From Liolophura sinensis (Eukaryota > Mollusca > Polyplacophora > Chitonida > Chitonidae), in assembly GCF_032854445.1 (NCBI RefSeq), contig NC_088300.1:19447608-19511607 (forward strand): 64,000 bases of DNA. Reading direction: 5' to 3'. Under the pieces are notes generated by a model. It was not told the origin of the DNA, did no database searches, and saw only the letters and a program-made list of their open reading frames with translations. Both the position numbers and the translations under genes were made by a program. This document shows positions 45,457 through 58,018 of the stretch, piece by piece. Every line of letters begins with the position of its first letter. The stretch's first letter is position 1.

Positions 45457-46440
45457 TCACCATTGTCGGAAACTCGTTGCTCGAAGAGGACTGCGTGCTG
45501 AATGTGACTCCAAAAATACACCAAGAGGTGACACTAGCGACGATGGTACAGTAAAGTCCCAATGCTCCGTTCCGTCGTAAGCATTCCCTGTGTTGTAAGA
45601 ACTCAGCTTCCGTCTCTTGATGCAACTGTACGTGACGTCATTTTGTTCCTGGCTGACGCTAGAAAATCGGCGTTTCTTTTGAGGGTTTGACGCAACCTCA
45701 AAGCAAGATGTACGTGATGTCTGGTCTGTAGTCAACTTTCTCCTGGGTTTGGAGACACAATACCTTAACTCTGGGAATAAAACTGTGGAAGATGTAAGGA
45801 GGCACTCATTGTCTGTAGTACCAAATAAAAACACATCGTCACAATCCGGAGAGCCAGTGGTTTCCTCGTCGTGGCTTTGGCACGAGCTTGGCCCGGTAGC
45901 CAAATGGTCTTCGATTGCTGTCATCTCTAGTAAGATTTCCGCGAACTTGTCAGATACTGTGGGAAGGTCATCTGACAGGAAGTCTAGATCATCTGGAAAA
46001 GGAACACAGCACAATCAGCATGTAAATACACATTTGTGAAGGTCAAACTGTTACAGTATAAAAATGGGACTGAATAGTTATTATATTGCTGATATCGTGG
46101 GTATTGCAAACTGCAATTATATGGAATGGTATTATCATTATAACAATTGTGATAAAAGTATAAGATTGCTATGTTTACCTAATATATTGTAGAGATCTCT
46201 GTGTGCCTCGTCTATAGGTTGGTACTCTGCCCCCGAATGTGCCGTGAGAGGCTGTGTTTTGTGGGTTAGTCTTTGAACAGCAAGGTATTCGGGACAGATC
46301 GTCAAACTGGGCTGGCAGCCGTCCTCTTTCAGCCCCGGGAACCTTTCCTCCTCGATACTGTACACTATGTTAGTGTTAACGTGGAGGGGTTGGCAGTTCT
46401 CCGTGCTGTACCCTGATCTGATTCGACCAAAACAGTCCAT
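45457..46440 (-). CDS. duplicated two-exon gene, paralogue 2 (265 aa)
   Basis: Exon 1 is 46179-46440 and exon 2 is 45457-45992, acceptor CCTTTTCCAG, phase-1 intron as in the other copies. Protein MDCFGRIRSGYSTENCQPLH .. with the acidic DDLDFLSDDL, SPDCDDVFLFG and the paired basic clusters QKKRRF and KRRKLSSY, ending SFRQW. The intact frame, despite many substitutions relative to paralogue 1, suggests selection to keep it. Confidence 0.7.
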
Positions 46441-48840
46441 AGCAGCAGATATTGGTAAACAATCGCAATGGTGCTTCCTTATATGATCTCTTCACAAAAG
46501 TTAGATTGCTTGGCATTCCAGACTCAAAGCTCCGTATTTATTCTCAGGCCCTCTCCAAACGGGGTCGAGGATTGGAAAAACTCGCAGCCAACCAAAATCG
46601 TGACAAAAATACTCTTGATGTGACCTCCTTCCAGAATCGATTAGGCATTTGTGGAAGTAGTGGGGGAGGACCGCGTCTTTGCTATAGGTTTAGTGTGAAT
46701 ACCTCCCATCCACGGGGAGCTGCATGGATCATGCCGACAAAAAACTTATATCAAGCGTGGATAGGATCCCTGGAGAGAAGTAAGCACATTCGCCTAATTT
46801 ACACTGACACGGAAAACTCTCGGCTGTTTGTTAAAAATCTCGGCTGTTTTAACACCTTTCTTTTGTCATGAAATTTCGGCATGCAACAAGAGAACAGCGG
46901 GAAAATTCACTTTCACGCCACTGTGCAATTATCGAGGTGACATCCTCACCACTGGCGTCTTAAATAAGACACCAATTAAGTATTTCTTTTTAAGATGCCA
47001 AAGGGCTGATCAAATAATTATGACATGGTCTGTTTACAAAGTGTTACAGACATCGGCCTACAGCCCCAGAATTACCAAGACGCATTTTATCAGGATTCAG
47101 TCGTGGATCAGAATAAGTCAGACTTAATCTTAAAAGCATTTTACTTCGCTAAAGTAACTGGTTTACCTGAGAAAACCTTATTTTAGTACTTAGAGTTGTC
47201 TTAGATTACTAGTAGAAAGTTTGCTGATTCTTAGCAAACTTTTTCCGATTTGTTATATTTACGAAGATGAAAGAGAGGAAACTCCTGGAAAGACACCAGA
47301 GCTATCTCTTCTAAGTTAATGATACATGGCTCCCACAGGTTTCTCCCCAATGCAGAACAAGGAATTTTGCGGGGACATTTACATAATTTATCTTCATATG
47401 ACGAATTTAAAACCTTGTGGTTGTCTGGCTTTTTTAGACGAACCTTAAGCTTTGTTGCAACTCGAAAGCTGAAGTATATATTACTGCATAGGGAAGGCTT
47501 TACATATAGATCCTCTATTGGCAAAGGTTTATTTTGGTTATTTGTTTACTCATTTGTTTATACATACATTCATTCATTGTATTCCTGTCTTTATTCTTTT
47601 GCTACGCACGATTTTAAATATAAAACTCTGCGTATTTCAATATGGAGTGTGAAACATAATGTGGTATGGAATATAACCAGTGAAAAATCTATTTTCTCCA
47701 GCAATTTTCACTGGTTCACCATAAAATGTTAGCTCCGGTTCTAGATGAAATTTTCCTTTACAGCAAAAATCCATACAGACTGTTTTAAACACGGCTTTTG
47801 GGACAATGTAATGGATTCGGAAAGTTGGAAATCAGTACCAATGTAAATAATTACATTTTTCCTGTTTGTAAAAAAAAATCTTTACTCTTAGGTTTGGCAT
47901 AAGATTAAGACATACTTGTGTATGTCTGTATTCTCGAACACAGCGGCATGCTAAATTTCTTACTCACACAGATTAGTTTTGGCCATTTTATGGTGGTTGA
48001 CCGTCTAAATTGTGACATTAATATTTATACTCAGTATTATAGACGGTTTTATTGAAATTTACGACTGTCGATATAATTTCCACACTTTGTAATACCTAAC
48101 CTTGCAACAACACAAATAAACATTTGTTTACATTTACATCTCCTAGATGGAATAATGCTTGATCCGCCTTACAGAGGTTTACCTTCTACTTAGGATCACA
48201 GGTTCATTTTCGTTGGTTGTTTAAACATGTTTTCAGCCAATAAGGTTGGCTTAGGACAAATCTGTCTTACACTTGGCATTGAAAGTTTAAATGTATACTA
48301 AAACCAGCATATAGGAAGAATGTATGTTGCTTCAAGCCGGCAGGATATATAATGGAGCAAAAGTTTGGACGAAACGGTGCTTGTATTAGGTGACTAATAA
48401 ACAAATAAGAAGTGCTTCCAATTCACAAGTTGATTGTTCTAATGTGGAAAATAAGTAGAAAACTTTACACTGCTAACACTCAGTATCCCTGATGAGAAGG
48501 AAAGTTGGAATGCAACGATGTAGAAATTGTAGGAATCCCTTGTTTTTTTTTTACCGTTCTCACGTATTAGTTTTATACTGTCTGTCTCGTGTAAACTGTT
48601 ACATACAGCGGATGTTCCTCTCTCTACGCTCGCTGTACATCACTGTCACCACTAGACAAGCTTGACCATTGGAACCCGTGAGACCCGCGTAGGCTTGTGC
48701 AGGCTTAGCCTCACAACTGGTGTTCTCGCGCGAAACTATTCAATCAGCATTTATCAGTTAAATTGTACCAGGTGTTCATTAATACTCTCGGGATGTGTTA
48801 ACAAATAGTCACATCCTCTTTCTGTTACTCTCAGCATATT
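46441..48840. other. duplicated non-coding flank (copy 2)
   Basis: Upstream region of paralogue 2. ORFs here (for example 46452-46871) are not preserved in the other copies. Confidence 0.4.
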
Positions 48841-49095
48841 GTGCAAAGATTGAATTCTTTTGGTGAGATATTTGTGGCTCGTCTGACCGTCAGCTTATAT
48901 ATACTGTGTCATAATTTATATAATGCCAAGAACAAACCAATTCATAGCCTGATCCAATTACGTCTGATGCACAAAACAGCACGCGCCAACTTCATCGTCG
49001 TAATCGGAGGTCAGACGGACTGCAACACCTGCTCGGCTTTGATTCGCCCACAAAGATGCCGACTAAGGAGTCAGAAGCATGGATATAACCGATAA
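48841..49095 (+). other. ORF shared with copy 3, status unclear
   Basis: An 84-codon frame (no ATG at its first codon) is largely the same as 56993-57244 in copy 3 (FVARLTVSLYILCHNLYNAK). It is disrupted in copies 1 and 4, so it is more likely conserved flank than a gene. Confidence 0.25.
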
Positions 49096-49358
49096 TGATA
49101 CATAATGGACGGATTATCAGAGAGTTAGGGACAAACACAATAGACAACAATCAACGGGATTAAAATTGATTTCACCATTAAGACACAAGGCTACTCAGCT
49201 ATAGCGTCAAAGGGAATTATGGGAACAACCCCGCTTTGTACTGTTATCCTTATATGCAATAGCGCAATCAGCTGTTCCTGATTATAGAAATGACATTCTG
49301 CGCTGTACAATAAGACAGTGTCACGTCACAGATATCTCCTCTTATTTAACATTTCTAG

Positions 49359-49466
49359 AAACTAGACAAATTTTCGTTCGCTGACGAATCTGAACCGGAA
49401 CCTGTTATGGAACGACCAGAAACCACCATCTTACAATCTGCGATTCGAATGCAGCCAGAGACATGA
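49359..49466 (+). CDS. candidate terminal exon, copy 2
   Basis: Acceptor TTAACATTTCTAG then KLDKFSFADESEPEPVMERP .. and stop: 36 codons including the stop. Aligns in frame with 43685-43771 and 57510-57608. Confidence 0.3.
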   Translation, partial: KLDKFSFADESEPEPVMERPETTILQSAIRMQPET

Positions 49467-49989
49467 TACAAATATCCGCTGACGTGATATAGGCGTGAAA
49501 AGCTCTCAAAAATATGTTTATTATCTCAACTCGCCTTAAACACTCAAGGGACAATCATCAGTAATTGATTAGGCAGGTGCATGGTGTCGCGCTTAACAAT
49601 ACGTCGGGGACACAGCCCTTGCATGCATGTACGATTTCTTTTCCACAACGTTCGTTCGTTCCGAGTTATCCTTCTACATTACCAGTAGAATGCTTCAGTT
49701 CGAGATGGGAAATTTGAAGTTTACAAATAGTCCTAAGAGAATAGTCAGCACGAAAAACATGTCAACAGCGTTAATTACCGTATATAGGGACATTCACTGG
49801 TTATGACTTAATTTAGCGGGACACATTTGAAAACCAACATAAATTGCCGATATCCTGGTTGCTAGCCTACTTGAACACTAATCTGTCCACACCAGTATCA
49901 CACGATCCTCAACAGCACAGATCAGTCCACACGTGAGTGAAGTTAGACTGCGGGTCGCAGTTGGCAGTTAGCTATTCAACGGGGACAAG

Positions 49990-51345
49990 TCCTTATTTCT
50001 GTAAATATTAAATACTCGGCCAATATCTCCATAAATATTGCATCTACAGACATTACACTTGGTAAATTGCTAACACTTAATGCGAGAAATTTTCCCCTGA
50101 CACCAGGGGGCGCTTCTGTGAATGGCAATCGGAATAGCAGTCTGGCCCGTATCTCCATTAATACTGCACCTACAGCCATCGTACTTGGTACATTAATAAC
50201 ACTTATTGCACGTGATGCCAATGTTTCCCGATTCTGACACCAGGGGCGCTTCTGTGAATGGCAGTTTGAATAGCAGTCTGGACTATATCTCTATTAATAC
50301 TGCACTTACAGGCATCATATTTGGTACATTAATAACACTTAATGCGGGCTATCACTTAATGCAGAAATTCCCCGATTCTGACACCAGGGGGTGCTTCTGT
50401 GAATAGCAGTCTGGCCCAAATTTCCATAAATACTGCACCTACAGACATAATATTTGGGACATTAAAAACACTTAATGCGGGTTATCACGTAAAATAGAAA
50501 TTTCTCGATTCTGACACCAGGGGAGCGCATCTGTGAATAGCAGTCTGGCCCATACAGACATCACATTTGGTACATTAATAATTCTTAGTGCGGGCTATCA
50601 CGTGATACCAATGATTACCGATTCTGACTCCTTAGGGCGCTTCTGTGAATAACAGTCTGAACAGCAGTCTCGCCCATATCTCCACAAATACTGCACCTAC
50701 AGACATCACATTTGGTACATTAATAATTCTTAGTGCTGGCTATCACGTAAAGCGGAAATTTCTGGATTAAAGGATGCCAATGATTTCCGATTCTGACAAA
50801 AGGGGGCGCTTATGTGAATAGTACCATGTCTCCATAAATGCTGCATTTACAGACATCATATTTGGTACATTAAAAACACTTAAGCGGGCTATTCTCCGAT
50901 GCAGAAATTTTCCCATTCTGACACCAGGGGGCGTTTCTGTGAATAGCGGCCCATATCTCCATAAACACTGCGCCTACAGACATTATATTTGGTACATTAT
51001 TAATACTTAATGCGGGCTATCAGGTTATGCCAGTGATTCCCTATTATTCCGTGAATAGCAGTCTGCCCGTATCTCTATTAATACTACACCTACAGACATC
51101 ACATTTGGCACATAAACAACACTTAATGCGGACTATCACGTGATGCCAAAAGTTCCTGATTCTGACACCAGGGGGCGCTTCTGTGGATTGCAGTCTGGCT
51201 CGTATCTCCATAATACTGCACCTACAGACATCATACGTAATATATTAATAATACTTAATGCGGTGTATCAAGTCATGCTAATGATTCCCGATTCTGATAC
51301 CAGGGGGCGCTTCTGTGAATAGAAGCCTGAATAGCAGTCTGACCC
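49990..51345 (+). repeat. ~140-bp satellite carrying CTCF-core-like motifs
   Basis: About nine to ten units of a phrase set: CATATCTCCATAAATACTGC, ACCTACAGACATCATATTTG, GTACATTAATAACACTTAAT, GCGGGCTATCACGTGATGCC and GATTCTGACACCAGGGGGCG. The ACACCAGGGGGCGCTT core is perfect at about 50099, 51165 and (ATACC variant) 51298. Near-perfect cores are at 50237, 50381, 50514 and 50921; degraded ones at 50623 and 50787. Confidence 0.85.
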
Positions 51346-51419
51346 ATATCTCCATGTTTTTCTCGTGGACTGATACCAGTAAGGCACGGGAAATCCCGGG
51401 TTTAATTATGTTAATTTTT

Positions 51420-52380
51420 TTGGAAGTCATGTTGTTACTGGAAAACATCGGTCATATAGTGAAGTAAATTGATCCGAAAAGTTAGGTGGCGTTCTTGAGA
51501 GTTATCTTGCTTAGTCAGTATATTATCCCAGTTTGTAACTCTGGTTTGTTGGTAAAAGCGTTCATTTTCTATTGGTCTAAACTTACGATAGCTGACGTTT
51601 TGCCGTGCAGGCATCAGTTTATGCTGGTCAGCTTTTATTATGTAAAATTTTAGAAAAGGATCTGTAATATCCGTTAGTAAAATTCCTGATAGAAGGCTTG
51701 AATCATGAATATTAGCAAACAAATTGTCAGCTGAGTAGCAGATCGAGATTGGAGATTGTTGGTTTGGTTATCTGAGGGAAGAAATAACAGGATTTCATTA
51801 GTTCAAGAAAGGACTTAGCTGGGTGATGCATATCAGCTTTAAAAGGTCTATATTATAGTCACCCATGACAATACGTTTTTGTCTTTTCATTTCCGCATAT
51901 TATGAGAACAGACAATGTTCATTAAAAATATTGACATCTGTACCGGGGGCCTATATGTACAATTTATTTCAAACCAGATAACTAATTCCACCTATGACAC
52001 ATTGAATAAACAGACATTCAAAATTACCATTTTCATCGATACTACTCAAGATAGCAACAAATTATCCTGTCATTCACATATAAAACAAGGCCACCACCCT
52101 TTCATTTAGATCGTGACATAAAAAAGAACTTATAACCAGGCAGTTCAAAGAGTGATAAATTCATATCAGAGACCCAGCTTTCAGAGAACCTAAGGACGGT
52201 GAAGGGAAAATTGAGATTATGAATAAAGCTGACTATTTTGTCAAAATGCTTGTTAAGGCTTCTTGCGTTCATATGTAAGAAAGAAATGTAGCTGGTACCA
52301 GGGATTTGTAGAACAGATTCAGATATAAAGGTAAATGTGAGGCTAGCCCCAGGATCACTTATTTCATCATATATCATTAC
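51420..52380 (-). pseudogene. LINE endonuclease fragment
   Basis: Minus-strand frames 52102-52377 (ISFLHMNARSLNKHFDKIVS, then LRFSESWVSDMNLSLFELPG) and 51435-51722 (LLTDITDPFLKFYIIK, NVSYRKFRPIENERF) match the start and the end-plus-linker of a non-LTR endonuclease. The middle is missing or shifted. Not the same family as the LINE at 5-12 kb. No reverse transcriptase here. Confidence 0.7.
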
Positions 52381-52559
52381 AAGTCCAAATTGTTATTACC
52401 ATTAGCTGCCTATACATTCGTGGATAGAATAGCACACCGAAAACATGGGGAAATGAGGCACTGTAGAATTCAAAATAAGTACACAAGATTGATATCAGCC
52501 AAAACGGCAGGGATATTTCATGATATGAAAAGTACGTAGCGTTTGAGGCAAGTAGGCCC

Positions 52560-52870
52560 CCCTATGATGTCTGTAGGTGCAATATTTGTGAAGAAATGAA
52601 TAGACCGCTATTCAGACTGCTGTTCACAAAAGCGTTCCCTGGTGTCAGAATCGGGACTCATTGGCATCACGAGATAGCCGGCATTAAGTGTTATTAATGT
52701 ACGAAATATCATGTCTTTAGGTCCAGTATTAATGGAGATATGGGCAAGACTGCTATTCAGACTGCTATTCACAGAAGCTCCCCCTGGTGTCTGAATCGGA
52801 AAATTTCTGCATCACGTGATAGTCCGTATTAAGTGTTAGTAAAGTACCAAAGATCATGTCTGTACATGCA
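52560..52870 (-). repeat. same satellite in inverse orientation, two units
   Basis: Reverse-complement units with cores AGCGTTCCCTGGTGT (52631-52645) and AGCTCCCCCTGGTGT (52776-52790). They lie beyond the LINE fragment and point toward the forward array. Confidence 0.8.
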
Positions 52871-53264
52871 GACAGTCCGCCAGAAATCTGTGTACTGAGC
52901 AGTATACCTCATAAACACTGAGTCGTGAACACTCTGTTTCATTATGAAGACAGATGGTTAATATGTTAACACATTATATGCACTGTAATAAAAAGCAACA
53001 AAAATGATTTGTGTAAAGTAAGTGTATTCTTTATTAACATCCACAACAATCTCAAACAACATAACAAAAATCAATATGTTAGCACTTCTGTATATATAAA
53101 TATATATATATATGCAGTAAACTGGATAGATACAAATCTAAAACACAAAAACAGGACCAAAAAGCCCCGAAACCTAAAATCATTCTGGGTCAACATTCTT
53201 GGTCTACCATGCAGGTGTTTTTTCCCCACATTCTACATTGTTAAGATACGTACAGCATTTAATA

Positions 53265-54246
53265 TCACCATTGTCGTAAACTCGTCGGCCGAAGTGGGCT
53301 GTGTCCTGAATATGACTGCGAAAATACACCAAGAGGTGACAACAGCGACGATGATATAGTAAAGTCCCAATGGTCCGTTCCGTGGTAAGAATTCCTTGTG
53401 TTGTAAGAACTCAACTTTCGTCTCTTGATGAACGTCACGTCATTTAGTTCCTGGCTGACGCTGGAAAATCGGCGTCTCTTTTGAGGTTCTGACGCAACCT
53501 CAAAGCAAGATGTACTTAATGTCTGGTCTGTAGTCGATTGTCTTCGGTTTTTAGAGATACAACAGCTTGACCCTGGGAATACAACAGTGGAAGGTGTGGA
53601 GATATTCTCATTTTCTGCAGCACCAAATAGAAACACATCGTCACAATTCGGAGAGCTAGTGGTTGGCTCTTCGTCGCTTTGGTGCGAAATTAGACCGGTA
53701 GTCGAATTGTCCTCGATCTCTGAGGCCGTATCCAGTGAATTTTCCACGAACAAGTCAGATACCGGGGAAAGGTCATCTGACACGAAGTCTAGGTCCTCTG
53801 GAATAAGAAACATAGAACAATCAGCATGGAAATACACATTTGCGATGGTCAAACTGTTACAGTATAAAAATGGGACTGAATAATTAATCCAAATACGATA
53901 ACATATATATAAAGTTACTCAAAACTACATATGCATATTTGGAATGACAGCAAAGCCGCAAAAGTATCAGATTGCTATGTTTACCTAACAGATTGTAGAG
54001 TTCTCTGTGTGCCTCATCTATAGGTTGGTCCTCCACCCCAAGATGTGCCGTTAGAGGCTGTGTCCCGTGGGTTAGTCTTTGGGCAGCTAGGTACTCGGGA
54101 CAGATCATCAGGCTGGGATCACAGTGATCTTCCCCAAGCCCAGGGAATCTCTCATCCTGTATAGTGTACACTATGTTAGTGTTCACGTGGAGGGCTTGGC
54201 AGTTTTCAGAGTTGTATCCTGACCTGACACGACCGAAACAGTCCAT
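53265..54246 (-). CDS. duplicated two-exon gene, paralogue 3 (264 aa)
   Basis: Exon 1 is 53985-54246 (ATG in GCCATGG; the frame extends upstream only through a TTG) and exon 2 is 53265-53797. Protein MDCFGRVRSGYNSENCQALH .. GLGEDHCDPSLMICPEYLAA .. with EDLDFVSDDL, SPNCDDVFLFG and basic QKRRRFSS / IKRRKLSSY, ending SLRQW. Three codons are missing between the basic clusters compared with paralogue 4. Confidence 0.7.
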
Positions 54247-56992
54247 GGCAGCAGATATTGGCAAACAGTCACAATGGTAGTGCCTTATGCGATCTGTTCG
54301 AAAGTGTTAGTTTGGTTTGGCGTTTCGATCTCAAAGCTCCGTATTTATTTTCAAAGCCTCACTACACGGGTAGGGGGTTTTACAGACTCACAGCCAATCA
54401 TAAGCTCTACTAAAACACATTCGATTTCAGTCAGTTTATTCCCAGAGTGATCGGGAAATAGCTCCAGTATGGGACGGAAGTGGGATGTGGTGGGGGAGAC
54501 GTGAGTTTTTGAATAACTCTTACCCACGGGGAGCCGGATCATACTGACAAGAATCTTAAATCGAGTCTGGATAAAAATAAGTCTCTTGTGGAGAGGCAAG
54601 CACATACACCAAACTCACAATGACGCGAAGAACTCTACAATAACTCTCTGTTGTTACCACACCTTTCTTTTGTTATCATATTTGGGCAACGAAATCAAAA
54701 CAGCGGGAAAATGCAGAGGGACGCCACTGTGCAATCTCCAGGTGACATTCTCTGAGTAGGCATTCTAGAAAGACATCAATTAAGTATTTTTATCAGTAGA
54801 AGTTGCCAAAACGGTGATAAAGTAATCCGCCCATGGCGATTGTGGAAAGTGTTATATAGACATTTTTCCCCAGGACGTCGAAGATGTCAGACCTTGGTTT
54901 CAGTATTAACTTTGACACAACTCACTTCACCAGAATTGTGATTTCCCTGAGCAATTCTTATTTTAATACTTTAGATTATCGTAGACTTTTATGACAAAAT
55001 TGAAAATTAACATTTAACTTCAAATCTGTTCCAGGACAAAACCTCTTGTTAACACTAAGAGGGCGCTGTGACCGTGGAACCTGTTTTGTAGCAGACATAC
55101 CTAATGTGATCATGAACAATTACCTCATCCTTTGTTTATAGATAACGCTTAGGTATCGGAAAATGTTTTAGACACTATGTTCGTTGGTTTTTGTACAGGG
55201 TAAATTGTGTTTCGAACAAGGGTATTAAATGGACTATGGAAAAAGATTGGGGATGTTGGGTATTTAACAATTATATCCTTCCGGTATGGAAACACCGTAG
55301 CTGGAATGTTAGATTTTTACGTATAAGCTAGCATTCTTGAAACTTTTATACTTGTATACAAGCCTGTGTCCAAACACATTTATTAACGAAACAGCTTAGT
55401 ATTTGGACACTTTTGGCCGTTTGACTGTCTGTATTGTTACGTCGGCATTTTACAATTAATAAAGAGTTTTTTTTAAAATGGAATTTAACTCTCTTGATAT
55501 ATGTAATTGACCATGTGTCACTTACAACGATGGGGAAAGGATTTACGTATAAATCCTCAATTGGGGGTGGCTTTCGTTTGTTTATTTGTTTATTCATTTG
55601 TTTGTACATAAATTCATTCATTGTATCCCTTTATTCTTTGGCTAGGCACGATGTTAAATATTAACCTTTGCGTATTTTAATATGGAGCATAAAACATAAT
55701 GTGCTATGAAATATAACCTGTAAAAATCTATTTTCTCCAGAAATTTTCACTGGTGTACCAAAACATGTTAGCTCCGGTTCTAGACGAAATTTCCCTTCAC
55801 AGCAGAAATCCATACAGACAGTTTGAAACACGGCTTTAGGGACAATGTGACGGGTTGGGAAAGCTAGAAACCAGTACCAATATAAATAATGACATTTTTC
55901 CTATTTATGAAAAAAAATCTTTACTCTTGGGTTTGGCATAAGACTAAGACATACTCGTGTATGTCTGTATTCTCGAAGCGGCGTGGTAAATTTTTTTACT
56001 CACACACATTAATTTTTGGCTACTTTTTGGTGGTTGACCATCTGAAGTGTGACATTGATATTTATATTAAGTGTTATGGACGGATTTATTGGAATTTACG
56101 ACTGTCATTATAATTACCATACTTTGTAATACTTACCCTTGCAACAACACAAAGAAACGTTTGTTTACATTTACATCTCCTAGATGGAATAATACTTGAT
56201 CCGCCTTACAGAGGTTTACGTTCTATTTGGCATCACCGGTTCCTTTTGTTTGATTGTTTAAACATATTTTCGGCAGATAAGGTAGGCTTAGGACTAGTCT
56301 GGGTTATACTTGACATTGAAAGTTTAAACGTATATCAAAACCAGCGTTTAGGAAGTATGTATGTTGCTTCAAGCCGGCAGGATATAGATGTCAAAGTCCA
56401 TAACAAAAAGGGAAAAAGTTTGGACGAAACGGTACTTGTAATAGGTGCTTATTACAAAAAACTGCTTCCATTTCACATGTTGATTGTTTTGATGTGGAGG
56501 ATAGGTAGAAGACTTTACACTGCTAACACTCAGTATCCTTGATGAGAAGGAAAGTTGGAATGCAACGATGTAGAAATTTGACGTTTCCGCTGGTTGCAAG
56601 GCGGAAATTCTGCCTGTTCAATCACGTAAAATGTCATGTAAATGTTTGTGCAGTCATTCAAACTGACTACACACATATTGAAAGCACAATCCATGCTAAT
56701 CCGTTTGAGCATTACTGTTCTTACGTATTAGTTTTATACTGCATGTCCCGTGTAAACAGTCACATACAGCGGATGTTCCTCTCTCTACGCTCGCTGTACA
56801 TGATTGTCACCACTAGACAAGCTTGACTTTTGGAGCTCGTGAGACTCGCGTAGGCTTGTGCAGGCTTAGCCTCACAACTGGTGTCCTCGCGCGAAACTAC
56901 TTTATCAGCATTTAAAAAAAAAAAATTTATATCAATTAAAGTGTTCCACTTGTTGATTGTATTTTGTTACATTGTAAAAATCTGAACATAGT
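54247..56992. other. duplicated non-coding flank (copy 3)
   Basis: Collinear with copy 4 (60515-62300) and copy 2. Includes GGGACGCCACTGTGCAATC and TTTATTTGTTTATTCATTTG blocks. No conserved coding frame. Confidence 0.4.
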
Positions 56993-57244
56993 GTGCGAAG
57001 ATTGTTTTCTTTTGGTGAGGTATTTGTGGCTCGTCTGACCGTCAGCTTATATATACTGTGTCATAATTTATATAATGCTAAGAACAAACCAATCCATAGT
57101 CTAATCCCCTTACGTCTGATGCACAAAATAGCACACGCCAACTTTATTGTCGTAATCGTGTTGTCGACGGAAAACACCTGCTCGGCTTTGATTCGTCCAC
57201 AAAGATGCCGACTAAGGCGTCAGAAGCGTGGATATTACCGATAA
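56993..57244 (+). other. ORF shared with copy 2, status unclear
   Basis: Partner of 48841-49095. Differs mainly by an internal replacement (VVIVLSTENTCS for VVIGGQTDCNTCS) that keeps the frame. Confidence 0.25.
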
Positions 57245-57509
57245 TGATACATAATGGACGGATTATCAGAGAGTTAGGGACAAACACAATGGACAATAAT
57301 CAACGGGATTAAAATAATTTCACCATTAAGACATAAGGCTACTCAGCTATAGCGCCAAAGGGAATTATGGAAACCAACCCCGCTTTGTACTGTTATCCTT
57401 ATATACAATAGCGAATGCAGCTATTTCTGATTATGGAAATGGCCTTCTACACTGTACAATAAGACTCTATCACGTCAAAGGTGTCTCCTCATATTCATTT
57501 TTGTCCCAG

Positions 57510-57608
57510 AAACTGGACAAATTTTCGTTCGCTGCTGAATCGGAACCGGAACCTGCTATGGGACGAACAGAAACCACCATCTTACAATCTGCGATACGAA
57601 TGCAGTGA
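57510..57608 (+). CDS. candidate terminal exon, copy 3
   Basis: Acceptor CATTTTTGTCCCAG then KLDKFSFAAESEPEPAMGRT .. IRMQ-stop, 33 codons including the stop. This is the best of the three acceptor contexts. Confidence 0.33.
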   Translation, partial: KLDKFSFAAESEPEPAMGRTETTILQSAIRMQ

Positions 57609-58018
57609 GAGACAATATACAAATGATATAACGTGATATAGGTGTGAAAAGTTCTTAGAAAATATGTTTATTATCTCAACTTAAACACTCAAGGGACAAT
57701 CTTCCGTAATGCATTAGACAAGTGCATGATGGCGCGCTTGACTATCCGTCGGGGACACAGCCCTTGCATGCACGTACGATTTTCTTTTCAACAACGTTGG
57801 TTCGTTCCGAATTACCTTACCATATTAACAGTAGAATGCTTCAGTTTGAGATGAGGAATTTGAATTTTCCAGATGTTTATATGGGAATCAGCACGAAGAA
57901 CATGTTAACATCGTCAAATACCGTATATAGGGACATTCACTGATGACTTAATTTAGCAGGACCCATTTGATAATCAACATGAATTTCCGATATCCTGATT
58001 GCTAGCATACTTGAGTAC

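Larger units (their letters stand above)
45180..49985. repeat. segmental duplication copy 2
   Basis: Gene at 45457-46440 with a 3.5-kb upstream flank closely matching copy 3 (for example GGATGTTCCTCTCTCTACGC at 48610 and 56770). It ends in a single unit of the minisatellite that is expanded in copy 3. Confidence 0.8.

Noticed and set aside
46452-46871. 139-codon plus-strand frame upstream of paralogue 2
   Set aside because: It overlaps the likely promoter and is not preserved in the equivalent region of the other three copies.
55889-56113. Frame beginning MTFFLFMKK, echoed at 62043 in copy 4
   Set aside because: The two copies stay alignable only through indels that break the frame; probably conserved flank rather than a gene.
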